A DNA stretch of 64,000 nucleotides from JAIBJN01 sp963825255 (GCA_963825255.1 CAWGSF010000009.1:806001-870000); one strand, 5' to 3'; shown: positions 1 to 15,890, counted from the stretch's first letter. Program-made: numbers and translations. The notes: generated by a model not told the origin, from the sequence alone.

Positions 1-1572
<1,572 letters not shown>

Positions 1573-1586
1573 GGCAGGGGAGCTCC

Positions 1587-6167
<4,581 letters not shown>

Positions 6168-6182
6168 CGGCAACCGCTACGA

Positions 6183-6216
6183 GGAGGGCGCCCCAGCGGG
6201 GCGCCCTCCGATTTTT
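6183..6216 (+). terminator. Intrinsic terminator after rpoC
   Basis: A perfect 12-bp GC stem (GGAGGGCGCCCC with its complement, 3-nt loop AGC) is followed within two bases by five T residues. It starts 15 nt after the rpoC stop and should end the rpoB-rpoC transcript. Confidence 0.9.
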
Positions 6217-6231
6217 CCGCTCTTTGCGGTG

Positions 6232-6275
6232 AGTTCCGCGGGCATCCCCCAAAGGGGGGACTACCGGGCGGAACT
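6232..6275. repeat. Nested palindrome downstream of rpoC
   Basis: Outer arms AGTTCCGC and GCGGAACT (8 bp) enclose a second stem, TCCCCC pairing with GGGGGA. There is no T-run, so it is not a second terminator. A TAGACT -10-like hexamer follows at 6284-6289. Function unknown. Confidence 0.5.
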
Positions 6276-6350
6276 GCAAGGCGTAGACTGGCCCGGTCGC
6301 GGGAGAGAGAGGGACGTCGGGAGTCGGAGGCGAGGGCTGCCGCGGCGGGG

Positions 6351-6359
6351 TTATCCACA
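6351..6359 (+). promoter_or_regulatory. DnaA-box-like site TTATCCACA
   Basis: A perfect match to the DnaA 9-mer consensus, with a degenerate second copy (ATTCCACAG) directly behind it. It lies 26 nt before the start of the small ORF at 6386. One box does not make an origin. It could be a DnaA-responsive promoter element or chance. Confidence 0.4.
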
Positions 6360-6385
6360 GATTCCACAGCGAGGTGGGGAGGAAC

Positions 6386-6565
6386 GTGACTGGTCCCGAG
6401 GATCGCGAACGGCTGTCTGCAGGCGAGGTCGAGCCTTCGCCTGCGCCGCCCGGCCACTTCCTCTCCCCGGAGCTCGAGTCCGACTGCGCCAGGTTCCTCG
6501 AGGAAGTGCGGCTGCTCGTTCGCAGGCGCGAGCTCGAGGTCGCCCGCGTCGCCTTCCGCGCCTAG
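6386..6565 (+). CDS. Small hypothetical protein, 59 aa
   Basis: The GTG start at 6386 has a strong ribosome site, GGGGAGGA, four bases upstream. The product is charged, has a Pro-rich stretch near residues 17-25 and a Leu/Arg/Glu-rich C-terminal half likely to form one helix. It stops three bases into the tail of the convergent hydrolase gene. I do not recognise a family. The good ribosome site and the possible TAGACT promoter at 6284 support translation; the short length leaves doubt. Confidence 0.45.
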   Translation: MTGPEDRERLSAGEVEPSPAPPGHFLSPELESDCARFLEEVRLLVRRRELEVARVAFRA

Positions 6566-7305
6566 GCGCGCCTCCAGACCGCCTTCAAGGATTTCGCCAG
6601 CCGCTCGGGCTCGATGCGGTGTGGCGGGTCGAAGTGGTGGCGGTCCTCGAACATCTCGAGCTCGAAGTCCGGGAACACACGGCCGAGCCTGTCCGCGATC
6701 TCCCGGTACTGATCCGGGTTGCTGAGGGCCCCGAGGGCGTAGTAGACGGGGCGGTCGAAGCTCCGCAATGCGTCGGGGTCGAGATCGTCTCGCGCGAACG
6801 CGCGCTGGAACGCCTGGATGCCTGCCGGCCGGTTGGCCATCCACGGCGGCGGTTCGTCGGGCGGCGCCGGGACCTCGACACCGGGCCTGACCCCGAGTCG
6901 CATGAACGCGGCCATGAAGTCCTCGGCGGCGAGCGCGTCGAGCCGCTCGAACTCGAGCCAGAACGCTTTCTCGGCCGGGCTCTGATCCCAGCGTCCCGCC
7001 CAGGCGGGCTCGAGCAAGGCGAGGCTCGCGAGCCGCTCCGGCCTCACGGCGGCGAACGCGAGCGAGGCGGCTCCTCCGCCGGAGTACCCGACGAGGTGGA
7101 ACGTCTCCCACCCGAGCGCGTCCGCCTCGCGCACCAGGCCCGCGACCTCGATGTCGAGGCTGTAGTCCTCCGGCGGTTCCCGGGTTGCGTAGAGCTCGAG
7201 ATCCTTGGCGATTGCCTCGACGTCGGGGCCGAGGGCGGCGAGCAGGGAGGCGTACGCGAGCTCGGCCGGAAGCACGGCCCCCGGGAGCAAGATCGCTCGT
7301 GCCAT
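6562..7305 (-). CDS. Alpha/beta-fold hydrolase
   Basis: 247 residues. The N-terminal strand leads into PGAVLPAEL, and the nucleophile elbow reads GYSGGG (Ser in the GxSxG context). The C-terminal DRHHFDPP supplies the probable His of the triad; the acid residue is less clear. It lies 12 nt after the GGDEF gene on the same strand, so the two are probably co-transcribed. The substrate cannot be told from sequence. A soluble esterase or C-C hydrolase type is most likely. Confidence 0.8.
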   Translation of the reverse strand: MARAILLPGAVLPAELAYASLLAALGPDVEAIAKDLELYATREPPEDYSLDIEVAGLVREADALGWETFHLVGYSGGGAASLAFAAVRPERLASLALLEPAWAGRWDQSPAEKAFWLEFERLDALAAEDFMAAFMRLGVRPGVEVPAPPDEPPPWMANRPAGIQAFQRAFARDDLDPDALRSFDRPVYYALGALSNPDQYREIADRLGRVFPDFELEMFEDRHHFDPPHRIEPERLAKSLKAVWRRA

Positions 7306-7317
7306 CGGCGTGCCGGG

Positions 7318-8478
7318 CTAGGAGCCGCCGGCGCCGCCCGTGCGGCCGGCGAGCTGGACGCGGCCCTTGCCCTCCTGCTGGGCGCGGTAGAGGGCCTCGT
7401 CGGTGCGCTGAAAGAGCGAGACCGGGTCGTCCTCGGGACGGAGCTCGGCGATCCCGGCAGAGAGGCGGACCCGCTCGGCCGGCCCGGCCGAGCCCGACCC
7501 GACCGCGAACTGGATCCGGTTGTAGAGCTGCTCGGCGTCCTGCTCGCCCGCCTCGGGGAGAACGATCGCGAACGAGTCGGCGCCGACCCGGCAGGCGACG
7601 TCGGCGTGGCGGACGATGGCGACGAGCCGGTCGGCCACGGCGGCCAGGACCGCGTCGCCTCCGAGGTGCCCGACGTCGTCGTTGATCGCCGAGAAGTCGT
7701 CGACGTCGAGCATGAGGAGCGCGAGGCCGCGCTCGTACCGGTGCGCGCGCGCACACTCGCGCGCGAGCGTCTCGTGGAAGTAGCGACGGTTGTGGAGCCC
7801 TGTGAGCGGGTCGACGTCCGCGAGTCGGCGCGCCTCCCGGAACCTGAGCGCGTTCCTGATCGCGGGAGCGCAGCTTGCCGCGAGGTCCTCGAGCTCGTCG
7901 AGGCCCTCGTCGCCCATCGCTCCCTCGTCCCGCCGCCAGAACACCGCGAGCGTGCCCACGGTCCCCACGTGCTCCTCGTGCACGGGGACGACGACGCCGC
8001 CCCGGATGGACGCGGGCCCCGCATCGGCCGCGGGCTCCTCCTCCGGGCCGTAGCGGTACGTGACCTGGACCGCCCGTGCGCCCCCGGCGGGCGAGGACGA
8101 GACGGGCTGCCGGGCGGCCTCCTCCGCCGTCATGCCGGTCGTCGCCACGAGCGGATCGTCGCCCTCCTGGTCGACGACGAGCATCGCCGCGTCGGCGGCC
8201 GCCGTCCCGGTCGCGGCGTAGAGCGCCCGCTGGAGCACGACGTCGAGGTCGAGGGTCGAGGCGATCTCGCCGTGCGATCGCCGCGCCCACGGCCATGCCC
8301 GCCTGGGCGCCGGGAGCCGCTCCCCCTCCGGCGGCGATTCCGATCCGGCCTCCTCCTCGCGATCGCCTCTCCTGACGACGACCGCGAGGAGCACGAGCGA
8401 GACGGCGAGCGCGATGACCGCGGCCGCGGCGGCGGCGCCGACTGCGAGCCACGTGGCGGTCTCGGCGAGTGGAGACAA
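7318..8478 (-). CDS. Membrane GAF-GGDEF protein with degenerate active-site motif
   Basis: 386 residues. One transmembrane helix lies at about 10-35, a GAF-like sensory region at about 70-215 and a GGDEF domain at about 225-375. The substrate segment DPLTGLHNRRYF and the metal-loop Asp in DVDDFSAIND are present. The signature that should read GG(D/E)EF is GADSF (within RVGADSFAIVLPE), so the second Gly and the conserved Glu are lost. Cyclase activity is therefore doubtful; it may be a GTP-binding sensor or inactive. The start is TTG. It reads away from the rpsL operon. Confidence 0.85.
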   Translation of the reverse strand: MSPLAETATWLAVGAAAAAAVIALAVSLVLLAVVVRRGDREEEAGSESPPEGERLPAPRRAWPWARRSHGEIASTLDLDVVLQRALYAATGTAAADAAMLVVDQEGDDPLVATTGMTAEEAARQPVSSSPAGGARAVQVTYRYGPEEEPAADAGPASIRGGVVVPVHEEHVGTVGTLAVFWRRDEGAMGDEGLDELEDLAASCAPAIRNALRFREARRLADVDPLTGLHNRRYFHETLARECARAHRYERGLALLMLDVDDFSAINDDVGHLGGDAVLAAVADRLVAIVRHADVACRVGADSFAIVLPEAGEQDAEQLYNRIQFAVGSGSAGPAERVRLSAGIAELRPEDDPVSLFQRTDEALYRAQQEGKGRVQLAGRTGGAGGS

Positions 8479-8564
8479 AACGGGCGTCCCTCCGTCTCGT
8501 TCCTGGGGTTGTCAGGGCGCCAGGGGACAATACGCCTACCGGGGCGTGGGCGGCAACGGGCTCG

Positions 8565-8594
8565 TTGCGGCCGCCCGCCGGCAACTGCTAGCAT
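8565..8594 (+). promoter_or_regulatory. Candidate promoter of the rpsL operon
   Basis: A TTGCGG -35-like hexamer (8565-8570), an 18-bp gap, and an extended -10 TGC-TAGCAT (-10 hexamer 8589-8594). This would give a leader of about 80 nt before rpsL, with an imperfect GC hairpin at 8608-8629 and a short T-run near 8633. Confidence 0.5.
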
Positions 8595-8679
8595 GCCGCG
8601 AGGTTCGGCATGGGCCTGGCCCCACGCCGGCCTTTTGTTGCGCCTGGAAGTCCCCTTACGAAGTAGGAGAGAGGCACAC

Positions 8680-9051
8680 GTGCCGACCGTGAACCAGCTT
8701 GTGCGGAAGGGTCGCAAGGCCCCCGTCGTCAAGACGAAGACACCGCATCTCCACGGGGCCCCGCAGAAGCGGGGCGTGTGCACGCGCGTCTACACGACGA
8801 CGCCGAAGAAGCCGAACTCCGCGCTCCGCAAGGTCGCCCGCGTCCGGCTGACGAACCAGGAGGAAGTGGGCGCGTACATCCCCGGCGAGGGGCACAACCT
8901 CCAGGAGCACTCCGTCGTCCTCATCCGCGGCGGCCGAGTGAAGGACCTGCCGGGCTTCCGCTACAAGGTGATCCGCGCTGCGCTCGACGCCGGCGGCGTC
9001 GCCGACCGGCGCCAGGCGCGCTCGAAGTACGGCGCGAAGAGGGGTAGCTAG
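8680..9051 (+). CDS. rpsL: 30S ribosomal protein S12
   Basis: 123 residues, usual length. It has the PTVNQLVRKGR start, the decoding-centre loop TTTPKKPNSALRKVA with both lysines in wild-type form, and the Arg/Lys-rich end RRQARSKYGAKRGS. The GTG start follows the ribosome site AGGAGAGAGG. It opens the str operon (rpsL-rpsG-fusA-tuf) and is separated from rpsG by a repeat element. Confidence 0.98.
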   Translation: MPTVNQLVRKGRKAPVVKTKTPHLHGAPQKRGVCTRVYTTTPKKPNSALRKVARVRLTNQEEVGAYIPGEGHNLQEHSVVLIRGGRVKDLPGFRYKVIRAALDAGGVADRRQARSKYGAKRGS

Positions 9052-9053
9052 CA

Positions 9054-9221
9054 GTGGCGACCCCGCTCCGCACATCTCGCGCCCTCCGGATCGCTGCGAA
9101 GCGTCGCCTCGCGGCGTCCTCGGTCGCGCCCGTAGCCTCCAGCTACGAGCGCTCCCTGCGTCCTTGCGACGCTCGCTTCTCGCGGCCGCAGGGCACGATC
9201 TGTACGGAGCGTGATCGCTGA
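9054..9221 (+). repeat. Operon-internal hairpin repeat, copy 1 (rpsL/rpsG junction)
   Basis: A 168-nt insert fills the gap between rpsL and rpsG. Bases 9086-9184 match 19610-19708 at 97 of 99 positions. Its centre forms a hairpin CGTAGC/GCTACG with loop CTCCA. One frame stays open for 55 codons from GTG 9054 to a TGA that overlaps the rpsG ATG, so ribosomes could pass across it. The two differences from copy 2 within the aligned block both change the encoded residue, which argues for a DNA/RNA element and not a conserved protein. Confidence 0.85.
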
Positions 9222-9691
9222 TGCCCCGCCGTGCAGAGATTCAGGTCCGCGCGCTCGAGCCGGATCCGCTCTACAGCTCGCAGCTCGTCACCCAGGTGGT
9301 GAACAAGGTCATGGTCCGCGGCAAGAAGTCCACTGCCGAGCAGATCGTCTACTCCGCGTTGGAGAAGGTCGGTGAGCGGACGGGCAAGCCGCCCGTCGAG
9401 GTCCTCGAGCAGGCGGTGAAGACGGTGACGCCCGTGCTCGAGGTTCGCTCCCGGCGCGTGGGCGGCGCCAACTACCAGGTCCCCGTCGAGGTGCCCCAGC
9501 GGCGCGCGCGCACGCTCGCCGTGCGCTGGCTCGTCGGCTTCGCCCGCGACCGGCGCGAGAAGCAGATGGACGAGAAGCTCGCCAACGAGATCATGGACGC
9601 GCTCAACCAGCAGGGCGGCGCGTACAAGCGCAAGGACGACCTCTACCGGATGGCGCAGGCCAACAAGGCCTTCGCGCACTACAGGTGGTGA
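9221..9691 (+). CDS. rpsG: 30S ribosomal protein S7
   Basis: 156 residues, normal length. MPRRAEIQVR start, KVMVRGKKSTAEQIVY and the RRVGGANYQVPVEV rRNA-binding segment are all present. Its ATG shares the A of the repeat's TGA, and the ribosome site GGAGCGTGA lies inside the repeat tail. Its stop lies two bases before the fusA start. Confidence 0.98.
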   Translation: MPRRAEIQVRALEPDPLYSSQLVTQVVNKVMVRGKKSTAEQIVYSALEKVGERTGKPPVEVLEQAVKTVTPVLEVRSRRVGGANYQVPVEVPQRRARTLAVRWLVGFARDRREKQMDEKLANEIMDALNQQGGAYKRKDDLYRMAQANKAFAHYRW

Positions 9692-9693
9692 GC

Positions 9694-11793
9694 ATGACGA
9701 CGACCACCACCGGCAAGGAGGTCGCGCTCGACCGCGTGCGCAACATCGGGATCATGGCGCACATCGACGCGGGCAAGACGACGACGACCGAGCGGATCCT
9801 CTACTACACGGGGCGCACCCACAAGATGGGCGAGGTCCACGAGGGCGCCGCCGTCATGGACTGGATGCAGCAGGAGCAGGAGCGCGGCATCACGATCACC
9901 TCGGCCGCGACGACGGCGATCTGGCGCGATTTCCGCATCAACATTATCGATACGCCCGGGCACGTGGACTTCACGGTCGAGGTCGAGCGCAGCCTGCGCG
10001 TCCTCGACGGCGCGATCGCGGTCTTCGACTCCGTCGCCGGCGTCGAGCCGCAGTCCGAGACGGTCTGGCGCCAGGCCGACCGCTACCGCGTCCCGCGCAT
10101 CGCCTTCATCAACAAGATGGACCGCACGGGGGCGGACTTCTTCGCCTCCGTCCAGTCGATGGTGGACAGGCTCGGCGCCCACCCGGTGCCGGTGCAGCTG
10201 CCCATCGGCCAGGAGGAGCATTTCCGGGGCGTCGTCGACGTCGTCGAGATGAACGCGGTCGTCTGGGACGACGACCTCGGGACGAAGATGTCCACGGTCG
10301 AGATCCCCGAGGAGCTCGGAGAGCAGGCCGAGGAGTACCACCACCAGCTCATCGACGCGGTCGCCGAGCACGACGAGGAGCTGCTCGAGACCTACCTGAC
10401 CGACGAGGACGCCGTCACCCCCGAGATGATCCGCCGCGCGCTCCGCAAGGCGACGCTCGCAATCGCCGTCACCCCCGTCCTCCTCGGCTCCGCCTTCAAG
10501 AACAAGGGCGTGCAGCCGCTCCTCGACGCGGTCATCGACTACCTGCCGAGCCCGCTCGACGTGCCGCCCATCCACGGCGTCGACCCGCGCACGGGCGTGG
10601 AGCTTGCGCGCCGCCCCTCGCAGGACGAGCCATTCTCCGCACTCGCCTTCAAGGTGATGACCGACCCCTACGTCGGCAAGCTGACGTACTTCCGCGTCTA
10701 CTCGGGCAAGGTCAAGGCCGGCGAGCGGGTCATGAACGTGACGACCGGGAAGACCGAGCGCGTCGGGCGGCTGCTCCAGATGCACGCGAACCACCGCGAG
10801 GAGCGCGAGGAGATCGGGGCCGGCGAGATCGTGGCCGCCGTCGGGCTCAAGTCGACGACGACCGGCGACACCCTCGCCACCGACACGGCGCCGATCCGGC
10901 TCGAGTCGATGGAGTTCCCCGACCCGGTCATCTCCGTCGCCATCGAGCCGAAGACGAAGGCCGACCAGGACAAGCTCTCACAGGGCCTCGGGCGCCTCGC
11001 CGACGAGGACCCGACCTTCCGTGTTCGCACGGACGAGGAGACCGGCCAGACCCTCATCGCGGGGATGGGCGAGCTTCACCTGGAGATCATCGTCGACCGC
11101 CTCCTGCGCGAGTTCTCCGTCGACGCGAACGTGGGCCGACCGCAGGTCGCCTACCGCGAGACGATCGGGAAGCGCGTGGAGAAGGTCGAGGGGCGCTTCG
11201 TCCGCCAGACCGGCGGCCGCGGCCAGTACGGCCACGCCGTCATCAACCTCGAGCCGTCCGAGGCGGGCGAGGGCTACGAGTTCCTCGACCGGATCGTCGG
11301 CGGGAAGGTCCCGAGGGAGTACATCCCCTCGGTCGACCTCGGCATCCAGGAGGCGATGGAGGCCGGCGTCCTCGCCGGCTACCCGGTCGTCGACGTGAGG
11401 GCCGAGCTCGTCGACGGCTCGTACCACGACGTCGACTCGAGCGAGATGGCCTTCAAGATCGCCGGCTCGATGGCGTTCAAGGCCGCGATGACCCGGGCGC
11501 AGCCGAAGCTGCTCGAGCCCGTCATGGCGGTCGAGGTCGTGACGCCCGAGGACTACCTCGGCGACGTCATGGGGGACCTGAACTCCCGGCGGGGCCGCGT
11601 CGAGGGCCTCGAGCCGCGCGGCAACGCCCAGGCGGTTCGCGCCCACGTCCCGCTCGCGACGATGTTCGGCTACGCGACCGACCTGCGGTCGATGACCCAG
11701 GGCCGCGCCACGTTCACGATGCAGTTCGACCGCTACGAGGAGGCGCCGCAGTCGGTCGCGGGCGAGATCGTCTCCGCCGCCCAGGCAACGTAG
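9694..11793 (+). CDS. fusA: Elongation factor G
   Basis: 699 residues. GTPase motifs: AHIDAGKT (residues 22-29), DTPGHVDF and NKMD, with switch I RGITITSAATT. Domain IV contains GGRGQYGHAVI. I chose ATG 9694 (MTTTTTGKEV); AGGTGG, about six bases upstream, serves as ribosome site. GTG 9685 would add three residues. It catalyses ribosomal translocation and helps ribosome recycling. Confidence 0.98.
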   Translation: MTTTTTGKEVALDRVRNIGIMAHIDAGKTTTTERILYYTGRTHKMGEVHEGAAVMDWMQQEQERGITITSAATTAIWRDFRINIIDTPGHVDFTVEVERSLRVLDGAIAVFDSVAGVEPQSETVWRQADRYRVPRIAFINKMDRTGADFFASVQSMVDRLGAHPVPVQLPIGQEEHFRGVVDVVEMNAVVWDDDLGTKMSTVEIPEELGEQAEEYHHQLIDAVAEHDEELLETYLTDEDAVTPEMIRRALRKATLAIAVTPVLLGSAFKNKGVQPLLDAVIDYLPSPLDVPPIHGVDPRTGVELARRPSQDEPFSALAFKVMTDPYVGKLTYFRVYSGKVKAGERVMNVTTGKTERVGRLLQMHANHREEREEIGAGEIVAAVGLKSTTTGDTLATDTAPIRLESMEFPDPVISVAIEPKTKADQDKLSQGLGRLADEDPTFRVRTDEETGQTLIAGMGELHLEIIVDRLLREFSVDANVGRPQVAYRETIGKRVEKVEGRFVRQTGGRGQYGHAVINLEPSEAGEGYEFLDRIVGGKVPREYIPSVDLGIQEAMEAGVLAGYPVVDVRAELVDGSYHDVDSSEMAFKIAGSMAFKAAMTRAQPKLLEPVMAVEVVTPEDYLGDVMGDLNSRRGRVEGLEPRGNAQAVRAHVPLATMFGYATDLRSMTQGRATFTMQFDRYEEAPQSVAGEIVSAAQAT

Positions 11794-11814
11794 GTACCAC
11801 CACCGGAGGAGCAG

Positions 11815-13005
<1,191 letters not shown>

Positions 13006-13015
13006 GGAACGAGGC

Positions 13016-13324
13016 GTGCCGCAGCAGAAGATCCGCATACGCCTCAAGGGGTACGACCACACCCAGCTCGACCGGTCGGCGCTGTCGATCGTCGAGACGG
13101 CGCAGCGCACCGGCGCGACCGTGACCGGGCCGGTGCCCCTGCCCACCGAGAAGAACGTCTACACGGTGATCCGAAGCCCGTTCAAGGACAAGGACTCCCG
13201 CGAGCACTTCGAGGTGCGCACGCACAAGCGCCTGATCGACATCCACTCGCCGACCCCGAAGACGGTCGATTCCCTGATGCGGCTGGACCTTCCCGCCGGC
13301 GTGGACATCGAGATCAAGCTGTGA
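13016..13324 (+). CDS. rpsJ: 30S ribosomal protein S10
   Basis: 102 residues from a GTG start 11 nt after tuf. PQQKIRIRLKGYDHTQLD start and the NusE-type loop TPKTVDSLMRLDLPAGVDIEIKL end are typical. It begins the S10 gene series. No separate promoter was seen, so it probably continues from tuf. Confidence 0.97.
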   Translation: MPQQKIRIRLKGYDHTQLDRSALSIVETAQRTGATVTGPVPLPTEKNVYTVIRSPFKDKDSREHFEVRTHKRLIDIHSPTPKTVDSLMRLDLPAGVDIEIKL

Positions 13325-13337
13325 GGCCGAGCGGGCA

Positions 13338-13958
13338 ATGAAGGGCATCGTCGGAAGGAAGCTCGGGATGACCCAGGTCTTCGACGAGGACACCGGCGAG
13401 CTCACGCCCGTGACGGTGATCGAGGCCGGGCCATGCCCCGTCGTCGCCGTTCGCACCCTCGAGACCGACGGGTACGAGGCTGTTCAGCTCGCCTTCGACG
13501 AGGTCGCCGAGCGCAAGCTGACCAGGCCGGAGCTGGGGCACCTCGCCAAGCAGGGTGTGGGGCCGCACCGGAAGCTCGTCGAGCTTCGCGGGCCGAGCGC
13601 GCTCGCGCCCGGGGAGACGGTCACCGTCGAGGCCTTCGAGCCCGGCGAGAAGGTGAAGGTCACGGGCGTCTCGATCGGCAAGGGCTTCCAGGGCACGATC
13701 AAGCGGCACCGCTTCAGCCGGGGCCCGGTCACGCACGGCTCGCACAACGTCCGCAAGCCGGGCTCCATCGGGGCCTCCGCGACGCCGTCGCGCGTCTTCA
13801 AGGGCATGCGCATGCCGGGCAGGATGGGCGGCGAGACGGTGACCCAGGTGGGTCTCACGGTCGTCGACCGGGACGTGGAGCAGAACCTGCTGCTCGTCAA
13901 GGGCTCCGTTCCGGGACACCGCAACGCCGTCGTGGTCGTGAGGGAGGAGAGCCGCTAG
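13338..13958 (+). CDS. rplC: 50S ribosomal protein L3
   Basis: 206 residues. KGIVGRKLGMTQVFDEDG-like start, KGFQGTIKRHRF and the peptidyl-transferase loop GSIGASATPSRVFKGMRMPG are present. The stop TAG shares its G with the GTG start of rplD, so the two are translationally coupled. Confidence 0.97.
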   Translation: MKGIVGRKLGMTQVFDEDTGELTPVTVIEAGPCPVVAVRTLETDGYEAVQLAFDEVAERKLTRPELGHLAKQGVGPHRKLVELRGPSALAPGETVTVEAFEPGEKVKVTGVSIGKGFQGTIKRHRFSRGPVTHGSHNVRKPGSIGASATPSRVFKGMRMPGRMGGETVTQVGLTVVDRDVEQNLLLVKGSVPGHRNAVVVVREESR

Positions 13959-14590
13959 TGGCCGCTCCGAAGGCACCCGTGCTCGACGTCTCCGGCAAGA
14001 AGGCGAAGGACGCGAGCCTCTCCGAGACGGTCTTCGCCGCCGAGATCAGGCCGCACCTCGTGCACGAGACCGTCCGGGCCGAGGCGGCGGCGGCCCGCGC
14101 GGGCACGCGGGCCGCGAAGAGCCGCGGGCTCGTCTCCGGCGGTCGTTCGAAGCCGTGGCGCCAGAAGGGCACCGGCCGCGCGCGCGCGGGCACGACCCGG
14201 GCGCCGCAGTGGACGGGCGGCGGCGTGGCGTTCGCGCCGCAGCCGAAGAGCCACGACCTGAAGGTCAATCGCAAGGCGCGGAAGGCCGCGTTCCGCTCGG
14301 CCCTCTCCGATCACGCACGGCGGGGCTCGCTCGCCGTGGTCGACGGCTCCGGCTTCTCGGAGCCCTCGACGAGGACCGCCGCGGCGATGATCCAGGGCTG
14401 GGGCGTCGAGCCCCCGCTGCTCGTCGTCGCCCTGCCCGCCGAGGAGGCGCTCGTCAAGAGCTTCCGGAACCTCGCCAGGGCCCTCGTGGTCGAGCCGTCC
14501 GAGCTGGAGGTCGGCGCGCTCGTGTGGGCGCGCTCGGTCCTCGTCACGGCGGGGGCGCTCGAGCGGATCCAGGAGGTGGCGGGCGCATGA
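13958..14590 (+). CDS. rplD: 50S ribosomal protein L4
   Basis: 210 residues from GTG 13958. The exit-tunnel loop is recognised by KPWRQKGTGRARAGTTRAPQ followed by GGGVAFAP. In some bacteria L4 also represses its own operon; nothing here shows whether that holds. It overlaps rplC by one base and rplW by four. Confidence 0.97.
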   Translation: MAAPKAPVLDVSGKKAKDASLSETVFAAEIRPHLVHETVRAEAAAARAGTRAAKSRGLVSGGRSKPWRQKGTGRARAGTTRAPQWTGGGVAFAPQPKSHDLKVNRKARKAAFRSALSDHARRGSLAVVDGSGFSEPSTRTAAAMIQGWGVEPPLLVVALPAEEALVKSFRNLARALVVEPSELEVGALVWARSVLVTAGALERIQEVAGA

Positions 14591-14883
14591 GTCTCGATCC
14601 CCGGCAGATCATCCTCGCTCCGGTGGTCTCGGAGAAGAGCTACAGCCTCATCGAGGACAACAAGTACTCGTTCCGCGTCCACCCGCGGGCGCACAAGACG
14701 CAGATCCGAACTGCCGTCGAGGAGCTGTTCGGCGTGAAGGTCGTCTCGGTGAACGTCCTCAAGGTCCGGCCGAAGCCGAAGCGGCGCGGCTGGACGCGCG
14801 GGCAGAAGCCCGGCTGGAAGAAGGCCATCGTCCAGCTCCGCGCCGGCGACAAGATCGAGATCTTCGAAGGAGCCGCGGTCTAA
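14587..14883 (+). CDS. rplW: 50S ribosomal protein L23
   Basis: 98 residues, ATG 14587 overlapping the L4 stop. PRQIILAPVVSEKSYSLIEDNKYSF and the tunnel-side loop RPKPKRRGWTRGQKPGWKKA identify it. It forms the docking site for SRP and trigger factor at the exit tunnel. A repeat element follows directly. Confidence 0.96.
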   Translation: MSLDPRQIILAPVVSEKSYSLIEDNKYSFRVHPRAHKTQIRTAVEELFGVKVVSVNVLKVRPKPKRRGWTRGQKPGWKKAIVQLRAGDKIEIFEGAAV

Positions 14884-15048
14884 GTGGCTCACCTCGCAAC
14901 ATTCGCCGGCGCCGAGCGCGCGATCACGCTGCGCCATGCGGCGTCCTCGGTCGCGCCCGGGCTCTCCAGCCCTGGCGCTCCCTGCGTCCTTGCCCGGCTT
15001 GGTGCGCCCGCGCCTGGCATCCACCAATGTCACGGGGTGAGCCACTAA
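14884..15048 (+). repeat. Operon-internal hairpin repeat, diverged copy (rplW/rplB junction)
   Basis: 165 nt. It shares the core blocks GCGGCGTCCTCGGTCGCGCC (from 14938) and GCTCCCTGCGTCCTTGC (to 14992) with the other two copies, while the flanks differ. Where the others have a CGTAGC/GCTACG hairpin this copy has GGGCT/AGCCC around the same CTCC loop, a compensatory change that keeps the fold. A frame is open from GTG 14884, directly after the rplW stop, to a TAA overlapping the rplB ATG (54 codons). The tail supplies a GGGGTGA ribosome site for rplB. Confidence 0.8.
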
Positions 15049-15890
15049 TGGCCCTCCGCAAGTACAAGCCGACGAGCCCGGGCCGGCGCTTCCGCTCGGT
15101 CTCCTCCTTCGAGGAGATCACGAAGACCGAGCCCGAGAAGAGCCTCCTCGAGCCCGTGAAGCGCAGGGGCGGCCGCAACAACCAGGGCCGGATCACGACC
15201 CGCCACCAGGGTGGCGGGCACAAGCGGCGCTACCGCGTCGTGGACTTCAAGCGCCGCAAGGACGGGGTCCCGGCGAAGGTGGCCGCGATCGAGTACGACC
15301 CGAACCGCTCGGCACGCATTGCGCTCATCCACTACGCCGACGGGGCCAAGGCCTACATCCTGGCTCCGGCCGGGCTTCGCGTCGGCGCGCAGGTCGAGTC
15401 CGGGCCGGGCGCGGACATTCGGCCGGGAAACGCTCTCCCGCTCGCCAACATCCCCACCGGCACGCTCGTGCACAACGTCGAGCTCAAGCCCGGCAGAGGC
15501 GGGCAGCTCGCGCGGAGCGCGGGGTCGGGCGTCCAGCTCGTCGCGAAGGACGAGGGGCACGGCGTGCTCCGCCTTCCCTCGGGCGAGATGCGCCGCGTCC
15601 TGCTCACGTGCCGCGCGACCGTCGGACAGGTCGGGAACGTCGACCACGAGAACATCTCGAGCGGGAAGGCGGGCCGCAGCCGGTGGCTGGGCAAGCGCCC
15701 CTCCGTGCGCGGCTCGGCCATGAACCCCGTCGACCATCCGCACGGCGGGGGCGAGGGCAAGTCGAAGGGCGGGCGCCATCCCGTCACGCCCTGGGGCGTG
15801 CCGACGCTCGGCAAGCGCACGCGCCGCAAGCACAAGGAATCGGACAAGCTCATCGTCCGCGGCCGCCGCCGCGGGAAGGAGCGTCGCTAG
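15048..15890 (+). CDS. rplB: 50S ribosomal protein L2
   Basis: 280 residues from ATG 15048, right after the repeat. ALRKYKPTSPGRR start, GRNNQGRITTRHQGGGHKR and the catalytic-centre region MNPVDHPHGGGEGKSKGGR (with the conserved His) are all present. It is needed for subunit association and peptidyl transfer. The stop overlaps the rpsS GTG. Confidence 0.98.
   Translation: MALRKYKPTSPGRRFRSVSSFEEITKTEPEKSLLEPVKRRGGRNNQGRITTRHQGGGHKRRYRVVDFKRRKDGVPAKVAAIEYDPNRSARIALIHYADGAKAYILAPAGLRVGAQVESGPGADIRPGNALPLANIPTGTLVHNVELKPGRGGQLARSAGSGVQLVAKDEGHGVLRLPSGEMRRVLLTCRATVGQVGNVDHENISSGKAGRSRWLGKRPSVRGSAMNPVDHPHGGGEGKSKGGRHPVTPWGVPTLGKRTRRKHKESDKLIVRGRRRGKERR

Noticed and set aside
6351..6359. Chromosomal origin behind rpoC
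   Set aside because: One good DnaA box and one degenerate copy only, no box cluster, no AT-rich unwinding stretch, and no dnaA/dnaN nearby.
9054..9221. The 55-codon frames inside the repeats as real small proteins
   Set aside because: Copies 1 and 2 are nearly identical at DNA level, and both differences within the aligned block change the residue. The third copy keeps only the DNA core and the hairpin. This fits an element that tolerates translation, not a protein under selection. Ribosome profiling could still show peptides.
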